A stretch of 64,000 bases of DNA from Bacillus sp. UNC438CL73TsuS30. Lineage in GTDB: Bacteria; Bacillota; Bacilli; Bacillales; Cytobacillaceae. Positions 35,737 to 44,042 of this stretch are shown one piece after another. The notes under the pieces were generated by a model. The model did no database searches. It was not told where the DNA came from and was given only the letters and a program-made list of their open reading frames with translations. The position numbers and the translations under genes are program-made. Every line of letters begins with the position of its first letter. Position 1 is the stretch's first letter. The stretch lies in contig NZ_AXVA01000022.1 of the NCBI RefSeq assembly GCF_000482325.1, forward strand, positions 62,001 to 126,000, read 5' to 3'.

Positions 35737-36564
35737 TTACAATTTACTAACTGCCCTTTGTGTTTTGGTAACTTGCCTCATGGCGGATGCCTTTGAGATA
35801 AAACGTTTATTCCAATAGTTATAAAAATTCCCGGCAAATAAGCCGATAAATAAATAGGTTAGTCCGCCGAAAAGGCCGTATATAATAACCCCTGAAACGG
35901 CAGCCAGTATACCAAAGAAGATTTGCTGCTTATATTTTGCCGGTGAGGTTGGCGGATCTGTGAGCATGAAAAAGGCGAAAAATAGGGTCGCATTGATAAA
36001 TGGCGGACGAAGAGCGTCTGCAGCATCTCCTTTACTTGTTAAACCAAGTATAAGCAGTAATACAAAAAAGGTCCCTAAGAATGAAAATACCTGTGGAAAT
36101 TTATTAACTCGTTCGGTTACAAAATAACCGCCAATTAAAAGGAACAAAATAGTCCAGGCAGGAAGATCCCCAAAAGCCCCCCACCAGCTTTGGCCTGTTT
36201 GAAAAATAAAAATAGATAACAGTAATCCGAAAGCAGCAGGATTAACGATTGGTTTTTTCTTATAAACGAATAGATGCTTGGACAAGATGGCGAGAATCGC
36301 TGTCCCTGCCACAACCATCCCAGATGTCGTAAAACTTAAGATTAGTGCAATGATTAAGGCTGTTATTACTGTACTGTCCTTGCTGCTTCTTCTAACCATA
36401 ATTCTACATAGGATATTATCTACAAAGATTGATGCCACAATGGCGATCATACTGTTCTCTATCCCCAGCATACTTTTTGACCCAATAGATGCGATGATTA
36501 GATAAAAAACCATGGCTGTCGCGACATAGCCCTTTGGTGTTTTGAACCACTTTTTCCCTGACAC
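35737..36564 (-). CDS. RnfD/NqrB-like membrane protein
   Basis: A 275-residue protein with about ten membrane helices and segments INPAAFGLLLS-like (here VNPAAFGLL) and FMLTDPPTSP, which are features of the NqrB/RnfD fold that carries electrons across the membrane. The (S/T)GAT flavinylation motif of classical RnfD/NqrB was not found. Translation starts at GTG directly after the ApbE stop (TAAGTG), with its GGAGGG site inside the ApbE 3' end, so the two are tightly coupled. In flavin-transfer operons such subunits are the trans-membrane conduit to an outer FMN_bind protein. Confidence 0.85.
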   Translation of the reverse strand: MSGKKWFKTPKGYVATAMVFYLIIASIGSKSMLGIENSMIAIVASIFVDNILCRIMVRRSSKDSTVITALIIALILSFTTSGMVVAGTAILAILSKHLFVYKKKPIVNPAAFGLLLSIFIFQTGQSWWGAFGDLPAWTILFLLIGGYFVTERVNKFPQVFSFLGTFFVLLLILGLTSKGDAADALRPPFINATLFFAFFMLTDPPTSPAKYKQQIFFGILAAVSGVIIYGLFGGLTYLFIGLFAGNFYNYWNKRFISKASAMRQVTKTQRAVSKL

Positions 36565-37446
36565 TTAAATCCCTCCAACTTTATTAATCTGTAATTCTGA
36601 TGTGATAAGGATCCCTTTTAAAGCTAGATGTTCGATTAATTGTTTTCCTTTTTTTACTCCAAGTAAAAAGGAGGCTGTTGAAAAGGCATCTGCCATCATT
36701 GCAAACGGTGCGATGACACTGCAGCTAATCCATTCATTCGGGGAGCATTTGGTTTTTGGATTTACCAAATGATGTGAATCTGAATTAACTGGATTTCTAC
36801 GTTCATAGCTGCCAGATGTACAGACGGCTTCGTTTGATATTTCTATCGTTTCAATGATGGAATCCTTATGGTACGGATGCTGGATTCCAATTTTCCATTT
36901 TTCTCCGTTGTCATCCAAACCGAATGCAAATAAATCGCCTCCAGCGTTAATGACAAATCCCTTAAATTCCTTTAATTCATTAGCAGCCAGATCAATCGCG
37001 AACCCTTTTGCAACAGCTCCAAGATCAATGACCATCGGCTTTTTTAAGGTTACTGTATGATTGTACTGATCTAGTTCGATATCATGATAAGAAACCGAAT
37101 CAGAAGAAACACTTTTCATCAACTGTCCAGAAATATAGTGTCGATTAAATCCATTCATTTCCATCACCTTTCCTACCGTCGGGTCAAATAGTCCATCCGT
37201 TAATTTAGCCATTTCAATCGCAATATAAAGAGGTTCAAATAGAAAAGGACTGATTTTTATTGGTACTCCGATATTCTTACAAGCTCGTATTAGCTCACTT
37301 GATGGGCTGAAGCGGCTGCATGCTTGTTCTACATGCTGAAATGCCTCAAAGGCACGAGTTATTTTTGCTTCCGTCTCTTTCTTCGACATATTTGAAACGA
37401 CCTTTATGTCAACAACAGTATCCATGTACAATTTTGTTTTTTTCAT
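36565..37446 (-). CDS. apbE: FAD:protein FMN transferase (ApbE)
   Basis: A 293-residue ApbE-family enzyme that moves FMN from FAD to a Thr/Ser of target proteins. Motifs: DLGAVAKGFAID (about 141-152), NAGGDLFAFG (167-176), TSGSYERR (210-217), HHLVNPKT and MADAFSTASF (251-260). It starts directly with the core (KLYMDTVVDI) and has no signal peptide or lipobox, which is unusual because its presumed target is outside the membrane. The gene begins four bases after the FMN_bind gene. Confidence 0.9.
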   Translation of the reverse strand: MKKTKLYMDTVVDIKVVSNMSKKETEAKITRAFEAFQHVEQACSRFSPSSELIRACKNIGVPIKISPFLFEPLYIAIEMAKLTDGLFDPTVGKVMEMNGFNRHYISGQLMKSVSSDSVSYHDIELDQYNHTVTLKKPMVIDLGAVAKGFAIDLAANELKEFKGFVINAGGDLFAFGLDDNGEKWKIGIQHPYHKDSIIETIEISNEAVCTSGSYERRNPVNSDSHHLVNPKTKCSPNEWISCSVIAPFAMMADAFSTASFLLGVKKGKQLIEHLALKGILITSELQINKVGGI

Positions 37447-37449
37447 AGA

Positions 37450-37926
37450 TTATCCTTTCACGTTATGGGCTTGGGAAAGTGCATCCATCACAGCGTCCTC
37501 AAAAGCCTGTGTACTATAAGTGGCCCCAGAAACATTATTCACTTGTGCACTTTGTTTTTGCACTACTTCATCAGGCAGTCCTACTATGTCACTTTCTGAA
37601 TAATGCATTGCAAAATGGCTAATCTCTACGGTGGTAATTTTGTCATTCTTAATTGTGACAGCTACATCAATAAATCCACGCCGATTCATACCTGTACCTG
37701 TAAACGTCCCATCCTTGTAGATCCTTTTATTTTGCTTGCTCTTTTGTTCGCCGACCTTTTCATTAGAGTGATTTATTGTAATATGCCTAGTTTGAACATT
37801 CGCTGCAATATGGTGTAAGGGCTGATCAATAGAAGCCTGCGTCTCTGTAGTAACAAATCCAGCAGCATACACCGCTGCAACAGCTGTAGAACAAAGAACA
37901 ACCCACTTCTTATCCATTTTCTTCAT
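37450..37926 (-). CDS. Exported FMN_bind-domain protein
   Basis: A 158-residue protein. The N-terminus (MKKMDKKWVVLCSTAVAAVY) is a signal peptide or membrane anchor. An FMN_bind domain follows (about 68-155), with DGTFTGTGMNRRG and the flavinylation motif VSGATYST (Ser133-Thr136). The ApbE enzyme next door would attach FMN to Thr136. It is first in the five-gene operon, with AGGAGG before the ATG. The expected role is to pass electrons at the outer face of the membrane to a partner or acceptor not encoded here. Confidence 0.88.
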   Translation of the reverse strand: MKKMDKKWVVLCSTAVAAVYAAGFVTTETQASIDQPLHHIAANVQTRHITINHSNEKVGEQKSKQNKRIYKDGTFTGTGMNRRGFIDVAVTIKNDKITTVEISHFAMHYSESDIVGLPDEVVQKQSAQVNNVSGATYSTQAFEDAVMDALSQAHNVKG

Positions 37927-38006
37927 AAAAAATCCTCCTAACCAATTCCTCTATTCTCGGACAGTATAGCCAGTCAATCTTAGAATTTTCTTAGAATCCT
38001 ATTTGA

Positions 38007-38051
38007 TCGACAAAATTCGGGTGGTGACAGGCACCACCCGAATTTTGTCGA
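38007..38051. repeat. Palindromic repeat, copy 5
   Basis: A perfect 20-bp inverted repeat, arm TCGACAAAATTCGGGTGGTG, loop ACAGG. It lies between the flavin operon promoter region and the lysine riboswitch. Confidence 0.95.
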
Positions 38052-38127
38052 CCTTGTCCCCTTGAATTTGAGGGGGAAATCTGATATATTAGGTGTTAAT
38101 TAAATATCTTCTTACTTCAAACCTTTT

Positions 38128-38310
38128 GAAGTGAGGATAGAGGCGCAAAGACCATTAGTACGTAGTTTGAGGATAATGAGGTCCTGGGATGATTATGGAA
38201 AGGGGAATTTGCCGAAGCTTATAAGACTCTCATTTGTCTTGGAGCTGGTTCTGCTATTGAATAAATACAGAACTGTCATATAGGGAACTATATGGAGGGC
38301 TATCTCACGC
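38128..38310 (+). promoter_or_regulatory. Lysine riboswitch (L box)
   Basis: P1 is formed by GTGAGGATAG (38131) and CTATCTCAC (38300). The conserved L-box stretches AGAGGCGCAAAGACCATTAGTA and GGAAAGGGGAATTTGCCGAAG are present, in order. It precedes dapA, a known L-box target, and would stop transcription when lysine is plentiful. Confidence 0.9.
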
Positions 38311-38342
38311 ACGGGAACTTGTTTCTTATTTATGTTTCTATT

Positions 38343-38372
38343 GCAGCAGCGAGCCTTCGTTGCTGCTTTTTT
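38343..38372 (+). terminator. Riboswitch-controlled terminator before dapA
   Basis: GCAGCAGCGA pairs with TTCGTTGCTGC and is followed by T6. It is the expression platform of the L box. Confidence 0.85.
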
Positions 38373-38439
38373 GCGTTGACTTGGAATGTCCTTAGCCACC
38401 TCTAATTTATAAAAAAAATAATTTAAAGGGTGAGGAAAA

Positions 38440-39309
38440 ATGAATTTTGGCCAAGTTTTAACTGCTATGGTTACGCCATTTGATCATGAAGGCGAGATTG
38501 ATTTTAACGCGACGAGAACATTAGTAAATTACCTAATTGAAAATGGGACGGATGGATTGGTAGTCGTTGGCACCACTGGGGAATCTCCTACATTAACCAC
38601 GGATGAAAAAGTTGAATTTTTTAAGTTTGTTGTGGATGTCGTAAACGGCAGGATTCCTGTCATTTCCGGAACAGGTTCGAATAACACGAAGGCTTCAATT
38701 AGTTTAACAAAACAGGCTGAAGCAGCGGGTGTGGATGGGATTATGCTCGTGGCCCCATACTATAACAAGCCATCACAAGAGGGTTTATATCAACACTTTA
38801 AAGCAATTGCCGAGTCCACAGCATTACCGATTATGCTCTATAATATTCCTGGGCGAAGTGTGGTCAATATGTCTGTTGAGACAATTGTTCGTCTTTCCCA
38901 GATTCCAAATATCGTAGCTATTAAAGAAGCTAGCGGCAATTTAGACGCCATGGCAGAAGTGATAAGCCAAACACCGAGTGATTTCACTTTATATAGTGGT
39001 GATGATGGTTTAACCATTCCGGTCTTAGCAATCGGCGGTGCAGGAATTGTTTCCGTTGCCTCCCATATCATTGGAAATGAGATGCAGGAGATGGTCAATC
39101 TCTTTAAAAATGGTCATGTCCAAGAGGCGGCTGCAGCGCATCGCAGACTGCTTCCAATCATGAAAGCACTATTTGCTGCTCCAAATCCAACACCGGTCAA
39201 AGCAGCCCTTAATCTTAAAGGTGTCAACGTTGGCGGAGTCCGTCTCCCAATGGTCCCACTAACCGACGAAGAAACTAACACACTACAAAGCATTCTACAA
39301 CTTGTTTAA
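38440..39309 (+). CDS. dapA: 4-hydroxy-tetrahydrodipicolinate synthase
   Basis: A 289-residue DapA that condenses aspartate semialdehyde with pyruvate at the entry to lysine and dipicolinate synthesis. VGTTGESPTL, the Tyr of LYNIPGR and the Schiff-base Lys in VAIKEASG are canonical. It sits behind a lysine riboswitch and terminator, so it is regulated by lysine. AAAGGGTGAGG precedes the ATG. It is monocistronic here. Confidence 0.93.
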   Translation: MNFGQVLTAMVTPFDHEGEIDFNATRTLVNYLIENGTDGLVVVGTTGESPTLTTDEKVEFFKFVVDVVNGRIPVISGTGSNNTKASISLTKQAEAAGVDGIMLVAPYYNKPSQEGLYQHFKAIAESTALPIMLYNIPGRSVVNMSVETIVRLSQIPNIVAIKEASGNLDAMAEVISQTPSDFTLYSGDDGLTIPVLAIGGAGIVSVASHIIGNEMQEMVNLFKNGHVQEAAAAHRRLLPIMKALFAAPNPTPVKAALNLKGVNVGGVRLPMVPLTDEETNTLQSILQLV

Positions 39310-39328
39310 ATTTCAATACAATAAGGAA

Positions 39329-39356
39329 AGGCACCTCCAACATTAGGAAGGTGCCT
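39329..39356 (+). terminator. Probable terminator of dapA
   Basis: AGGCACCT and AGGTGCCT form an 8-bp stem with a 12-nt loop and a modest T-rich tail, just before palindromic repeat copy 6. Confidence 0.65.
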
Positions 39357-39367
39357 CTCTTGTTGTG

Positions 39368-39414
39368 TTCGACAAAATTCGGGTGGTGCCTGTCACTCAT
39401 CGAATTTTGTCGAA
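39368..39414. repeat. Palindromic repeat, copy 6, inside the sirB 3' end
   Basis: Arms TTCGACAAAATTCG and CGAATTTTGTCGAA are intact. The core is changed to GGTGCCTGTCACTCAT. The right arm encodes the last five residues and the stop codon of sirB. Confidence 0.9.
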
Positions 39415-40125
39415 ACCGCCAACGACAATGTCTTCAATCACACGATGCCGGCTTAGTTGGCCGGTACAGATGATTTCCTGGTCTTCTGTTTGCTTTTTGC
39501 GGACCATTTGGTTAATTTCGGCTAATAGTAGTCCGGAGAATAAAAGATAGGGAATGACGATAACTCTCCCCGATCCTGCCTCCAGAACTGCCTCAAACCC
39601 CTGCTCCAGCCTTGGATCTGCAGCTGCGAGGTAACAAACAGACACCTGGTCCGTTTGAAGCCGTTCTTGGATTTCATTGGCAATCAGCTCAAATGCAGTA
39701 TGAATGCTTGGGTCACTGCTGCCTCTGCCTACAATCAATAATGAATCCTGTGAAGAGACATCTCCTGCCGCCCTTCTAACCAGCTCAGCAATCGCATCGA
39801 GAATTTCGCCCTGCACGCCAAACGGATTCCTTACCTGTACTTGGATCTCTGGATACTGTTCGCCTAATACAGATAGTGCATTCGGAATATCTTCCTTAAT
39901 ATGACCAGCAGCTAAAAGAAAAATCGGCACAACGGTAATCTCCGATGCACCTTTTTCCACACATCTCCTAAAGCCTTCTTCAATAGAAGGATCGGTCAAT
40001 TCCAGAAAACTGATTTCCTGAATCGGGGCATCCACACGTTCGATTACCCTATTCAAAAAGGATTTTACCTCTTCGGCTCCCTTTTTTGATCTTGTTCCAT
40101 GGCCGATATAAAGAATCGCTTTCAT
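39397..40125 (-). CDS. sirB: Sirohydrochlorin ferrochelatase
   Basis: A 242-residue CbiX/SirB-type chelatase that inserts iron into sirohydrochlorin to make siroheme for sulfite reductase. There are two repeats of the chelatase fold. The metal His lies in YIGHGTRSK (residue 9) and a second His in LLAAGHIKEDIP. AAAGGAG precedes the ATG at 40125. The last residues FDKIR and the stop TGA come from palindromic repeat copy 6, so the C-terminus is not native. The Bacillus-type operon normally continues with sirC, which is absent. Confidence 0.88.
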   Translation of the reverse strand: MKAILYIGHGTRSKKGAEEVKSFLNRVIERVDAPIQEISFLELTDPSIEEGFRRCVEKGASEITVVPIFLLAAGHIKEDIPNALSVLGEQYPEIQVQVRNPFGVQGEILDAIAELVRRAAGDVSSQDSLLIVGRGSSDPSIHTAFELIANEIQERLQTDQVSVCYLAAADPRLEQGFEAVLEAGSGRVIVIPYLLFSGLLLAEINQMVRKKQTEDQEIICTGQLSRHRVIEDIVVGGFDKIR

Positions 40126-40144
40126 GCAGATTGCTCCTTTCCGC

Positions 40145-40924
40145 TTACCCTTGAACAACTGGTAAATGAGGAACGATCTCTTCCTCGAACCAGTTCAGTC
40201 TATCATGTAAGCGGACAACCTCGCCAATCACAATCATGCTTGGGTTTGCAATTTTTTCATCCTTAACACGCACTTCAATCGTGCCAAGGGTCCCAACTAC
40301 TGTTCTTTGATCGTTTAAAGTGCCCCAGTGAACAAGAGCGATTGGTGTGTCCGCAGATTTCCCATTCTCCACCAATTGCTGAACGATCGTAGGAAGGTGG
40401 GAAACTCCCATATAAACACATATCGTATCGACCGCTTTCGCTAAATGGGCCCACTGATGCTCAGCCTCTTTATCACCGGCAGCTTGATGTCCGGTAATAA
40501 ATGCAAAGCTTTTACTCAAAGTGCGATGGGTAACCGGTATGCCGGCATAGGCGGATGCTGCAATTCCAGCGGTAATGCCCGGGACCACTTCAAACGGTAC
40601 ATGATGTTTCACACATTCCTCCGCTTCTTCCCCGCCCCGTCCAAAAACGAACGGGTCGCCTCCCTTTAAGCGGACAACCGTATAGCCCTTTTTCGCATAT
40701 TTGACCAAGAAGTGATTAATTGTTTCCTGCTTCATTGTATGGTAATTCGGAAGTTTACCGCAGTATACCAGCTGCGCATCTGCTTTTGCATTCTGAAGGA
40801 GCTCCGGATTTACTAACCGGTCATACAAAATCACATCAGCCTGCTGCAGGCAGCGTAATCCTTTTACTGTAATTAGATCTGGATCACCAGGACCCGCACC
40901 AACTAAATAGACTTTGCCAACCAT
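40145..40924 (-). CDS. sumT: Uroporphyrinogen-III C-methyltransferase
   Basis: A 259-residue SAM-dependent enzyme that methylates uroporphyrinogen III at C2 and C7 to give precorrin-2, the first step to siroheme. VYLVGAGPGDPDLITVKG, YDRLVNPELL, RLKGGDPFVFGRGGEE and the GITAG motif are canonical CobA/SumT motifs. AAAGGATG is upstream; the ATG at 40924 gives the family-typical start. It ends 20 bases before sirB. Confidence 0.92.
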   Translation of the reverse strand: MVGKVYLVGAGPGDPDLITVKGLRCLQQADVILYDRLVNPELLQNAKADAQLVYCGKLPNYHTMKQETINHFLVKYAKKGYTVVRLKGGDPFVFGRGGEEAEECVKHHVPFEVVPGITAGIAASAYAGIPVTHRTLSKSFAFITGHQAAGDKEAEHQWAHLAKAVDTICVYMGVSHLPTIVQQLVENGKSADTPIALVHWGTLNDQRTVVGTLGTIEVRVKDEKIANPSMIVIGEVVRLHDRLNWFEEEIVPHLPVVQG

Positions 40925-40969
40925 GAAATCCAACATCCTTTCCCTATGCCTTTTCTATAAATCTAGCTG

Positions 40970-41089
40970 TTATTGATGTTTCGCTGATAAACATTGTAAA
41001 TCTGCTGATAAATTGCTCTGATTCGCTGATAAAATCTTAAAATCCGCCGATAAATGTCCCAGATTCGCTGATAAACGCTTAATATCCAC
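40970..41089 (-). CDS. Possible 39-residue heptad-repeat peptide ORF
   Basis: An open frame over the 21-bp repeats reads five 7-residue units of the form LSA(N/D)xxx, the first being LSANLGH. It would start at GTG 41089 with no strong ribosome binding site. Open frames are expected when a stop-free 21-bp unit repeats, so coding is doubtful. Confidence 0.2.
   Translation of the reverse strand: MDIKRLSANLGHLSADFKILSANQSNLSADLQCLSAKHQ
40980..41083. repeat. Five-unit 21-bp direct repeat between cysC and sumT
   Basis: Units begin at 40980, 41001, 41022, 41043 and 41064, exactly 21 bp apart. Each carries TTCGCTGATAAA or a near match (TCTGCTGATAAA, TCCGCCGATAAA), with variable sequence between. 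A palindrome, GGTGTAA-AA-TTACACC, lies at 41096-41111. Two helical turns per unit put each conserved block on the same DNA face. Confidence 0.9.
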
Positions 41090-41141
41090 CAAAATGGTGT
41101 AAAATTACACCCCAGGTCATTTCTTTAAAACTCTAATTCTA

Positions 41142-41741
41142 TTAAAAAATATTTTTCTCCCGCAAATAAGCAATCACTTGCCCAACTGCTTCCTCAACCG
41201 ATAATAAATCAGAACGTAAAGTAATTTCCGGTTTTTCCGGTGCTTCATAAGGAGAATCAATCCCTGTGAAATCCTTTATCTCACCACGGCGTGCCTTTGC
41301 ATAAAGCTGCTTGGGATCACGCTGTTCACAAACCTCAATTGGACAATCAACGAAAACCTCGATGAATTCTCCTTCTTCAAACAATTCCCGAACCTGATCA
41401 CGGTCGGAGCGAAACGGAGAAATAAACGCAGTTGTAATCACCTTGCCGCTATCGACAAATAACTTCGCCACTTCGCCAATCCGGCGGATATTTTCCGTGC
41501 GGTCGTGCTCTGAAAAACCTAAATCCTTGTTTAAACCATGACGAATATTGTCACCGTCCAAAACATATTCATTAATCCCAAGACGAAATAATTCATTTGA
41601 TACCGCGTTGGCAATCGTTGATTTTCCAGAACCAGAAAGACCTGTGAACCATAGTGTACAGCTTCCATGGCCATTCTGGGAACGGCGGTCATTTTTTGTA
41701 ATTGTTGTTTCATGCCATGTGATATTCGTAGATTGTGTCAC
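41142..41741 (-). CDS. cysC: Adenylylsulfate kinase
   Basis: A 199-residue APS kinase that phosphorylates APS to PAPS. The P-loop is GLSGSGKST (residues 34-42), followed by LDGDNIRHGLNKDLGF and FISPFRSDR. AAGGGGG lies eight bases before the GTG at 41741; the upstream in-frame ATG at 41765 overlaps the sat stop and lacks spacing. Length agrees with Bacillus CysC. Confidence 0.92.
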   Translation of the reverse strand: MTQSTNITWHETTITKNDRRSQNGHGSCTLWFTGLSGSGKSTIANAVSNELFRLGINEYVLDGDNIRHGLNKDLGFSEHDRTENIRRIGEVAKLFVDSGKVITTAFISPFRSDRDQVRELFEEGEFIEVFVDCPIEVCEQRDPKQLYAKARRGEIKDFTGIDSPYEAPEKPEITLRSDLLSVEEAVGQVIAYLREKNIF

Positions 41742-41754
41742 ACCCAAGTCCCCC

Positions 41755-42909
41755 TTAAGCTTCAACAGTCGCTTTTTCTTTCATTCCTTCAATTAAAACC
41801 TCAACAACTTCCTTGCGGCTGAAAGTAGACGGCGGAAGTACACCGCTTCTTAGCATCTCTCTCACTTTTGTTCCGGAAAGGATTACGCGATCTTCTTTGT
41901 CATGCGGGCAAGTTTTATCAGATGCCATTCCATCGCATTTTGTGCAATAGAAGCTATGCTCGAAAAATAAAGGCTTAATTCCAATCTCTTCTTCTGTAAA
42001 GTTGCTGAAAATATGCTGTGCGTCGTAGGTTCCGTAATAGTTACCAACTCCGGCATGGTCACGGCCGACAATGAAATGCGTGCAGCCATAGTTTTTACGT
42101 GCAAGCGCATGGAAAATCGCCTCCCTTGGTCCTGCATAACGCATTGCAGCAGGGTGAACGCCCAATTGGACACGCTCTTTAGGATAATAGTTTTCTAGTA
42201 AAACACGATAGCTTTTTAGACGGACATCTGCAGGAACATCATCAGACTTCGTTTGACCAACAAGTGGATTTAAGAATAAGCCATCAACTGTTTCAAGAGC
42301 TGCTTTTTGAATATACTCATGGGCACGGTGAACCGGATTTCTTGTTTGGAAACCAACAACCGTTTTCCAGCCCTTTTCTTCAAATAATGCACGGGTTTCT
42401 TTTGGCTCAAACCATACATCGCCAAACACGCCTTTTTCTGGCTTTTTCACAAGCACGATTTCACCAGCAACGTAAACTGGACCTCTTTCGAATAAACGTT
42501 TCACACCTGGATGCGCCAGCTCTTCTGTTTTATAAACATTGAGAGCTTCCTTATTCAAATCTGGTTCATACGTTTCGGAAACCTTGATCACTCCAAACAC
42601 TTCTTTGTTAGAAACAAGTTTAACTTCCTCGCCAACTACAAGTGTTTCCGCTACTTCATAAGATACCGGCAGTGTTACAGGGATGGACCAGATTGTATCG
42701 TCTGCTAGGCGCATACGCTCTACTACTGATTCGTAATCTGCTTTTCCAAGAAAACCATTTAGCGGGCTGAATACACCAACGCCGATTAGTTCTAAATCAC
42801 TTAGAGCGACTGCATCAATTTCAATTTCTTTTTCTACATTTGAAAAATTATAATTGGGATCATATGCCTGAATTAGTTTTCCTCCATGAGGTTTTGATAC
42901 AAATGACAT
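41755..42909 (-). CDS. sat: Sulfate adenylyltransferase (ATP sulfurylase)
   Basis: A 384-residue single-domain ATP sulfurylase forming APS from sulfate and [15 protein letters not shown] holds the HxxH active-site motif, and [12 protein letters not shown] binds the nucleotide. A C-terminal CxxC...C...H group ([17 protein letters not shown]) is the zinc-like motif of prokaryotic Sat. It is between cysP and cysC. Confidence 0.93.
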   Translation of the reverse strand: MSFVSKPHGGKLIQAYDPNYNFSNVEKEIEIDAVALSDLELIGVGVFSPLNGFLGKADYESVVERMRLADDTIWSIPVTLPVSYEVAETLVVGEEVKLVSNKEVFGVIKVSETYEPDLNKEALNVYKTEELAHPGVKRLFERGPVYVAGEIVLVKKPEKGVFGDVWFEPKETRALFEEKGWKTVVGFQTRNPVHRAHEYIQKAALETVDGLFLNPLVGQTKSDDVPADVRLKSYRVLLENYYPKERVQLGVHPAAMRYAGPREAIFHALARKNYGCTHFIVGRDHAGVGNYYGTYDAQHIFSNFTEEEIGIKPLFFEHSFYCTKCDGMASDKTCPHDKEDRVILSGTKVREMLRSGVLPPSTFSRKEVVEVLIEGMKEKATVEA

Positions 42910-42935
42910 CTACAATCAACCTTTCTTTACTGGTT

Positions 42936-44006
42936 TTATTTTTTTGAAATATTTGCTTGAGAAATGGCACCCTGTGAGGCAGATCGTTTCATTAAGAACA
43001 TCACGCCTAAAACGGAAATCACTACGCCCGCCATTGCAACGATTGAGTATCCATTTTTTTCAATCAATAACTGAATAATCGTATAGGACAGCACCATTGA
43101 TAATACGGGAGAAACCATCCATACTGTTAAGAGCTGCACGACAATATCCTTTTTCAAAACGGATTTCCCATGTTTGGCAAAACCAATTCCAATAATTGAA
43201 GACGTCGTGATTTGCGTTAACGGAACCGGGATTCCGAATAGAGAGGCAATTGTAACAATGCTTGCTCCCGTTCCGGAAATCACACAGCCCTCTTCGAGCT
43301 TAAGCTTCGTAATTTTTTTCCCGTTTGTTTCAAGCACGCGGTGTCCAAAAAGAATTGCTCCTAACGCAACAGCTAATCCGCCCCAAAGAATGGCATCACC
43401 AGTGGACATCAATTTTGCAGCAACGAGCGGGCCAACCGCATTCGCCACATTGTTCATACCGGCTGAAAAAGCTTCAAACAATCCCATCAAGACAACTAGA
43501 ATCGCTAAAAACGGTCCTGCTTTCGGCATTTCAATCAATCGTTTGATAAACTTTAGTTTTAAAATAGTTGCCGCGAGAATGGCTATCACAAAGGCAGCAA
43601 ACGGTGTTAGCAGCCAGAACATCGCAATCCAGATGAACTTGCCGACAAATACGGATTGGTAAACCACCCCTGCTCCAACCACTGCCCCTACTGCAACTTC
43701 ACTGGTCGAAAGCGGTATACCAAATATATTGGCTAAAAACAGTGATAACGCCGCTGATGCTAAAACAATTAACGCAATTGCAACAGTAAACGTGCTGCTT
43801 GGAACAATTCCACCGCCGATTGTTTTTACTACTTCACCGCCGCCAAGCCATGCACCGAAAAAAACGGCAATGGCGCAAAGAAATAGTGCGACCCGCTTTT
43901 TTACTACTCCTGCCCCGTACGAAATCCCCATTGAGGCAGCCGCACCGCTAGCTCCAATATTTACTGCAAAAAATAAACCGATGGTAATGGCAATGATTGT
44001 AAGCAT
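42936..44006 (-). CDS. cysP: Sulfate permease, PiT family
   Basis: A 356-residue membrane protein with about 11 helices. It has the duplicated PiT signature (GASGAAASMGISYG near the N-terminus, AGMNNVANAVGPL in the second half). In Bacillus, CysP of this family imports sulfate. GGGAGG precedes the ATG. It lies directly after cysH in the operon. Confidence 0.9.
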   Translation of the reverse strand: MLTIIAITIGLFFAVNIGASGAAASMGISYGAGVVKKRVALFLCAIAVFFGAWLGGGEVVKTIGGGIVPSSTFTVAIALIVLASAALSLFLANIFGIPLSTSEVAVGAVVGAGVVYQSVFVGKFIWIAMFWLLTPFAAFVIAILAATILKLKFIKRLIEMPKAGPFLAILVVLMGLFEAFSAGMNNVANAVGPLVAAKLMSTGDAILWGGLAVALGAILFGHRVLETNGKKITKLKLEEGCVISGTGASIVTIASLFGIPVPLTQITTSSIIGIGFAKHGKSVLKKDIVVQLLTVWMVSPVLSMVLSYTIIQLLIEKNGYSIVAMAGVVISVLGVMFLMKRSASQGAISQANISKK

Positions 44007-44042
44007 AAGGATGACCTCCCTTCTCCCGCATTAAAGTTTAAC

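Noticed and set aside
38193..38399. 68-codon minus-strand frame
   Set aside because: It lies antisense to the lysine riboswitch and its terminator; the RNA structure explains the sequence.
26138..39414. Interpreting the dispersed palindromes as a CRISPR array
   Set aside because: Copies are kilobases apart, palindromic throughout and without regular spacers.
43174..43662. 162-codon plus-strand frame
   Set aside because: Antisense shadow of cysP, with no ribosome binding site or family resemblance.
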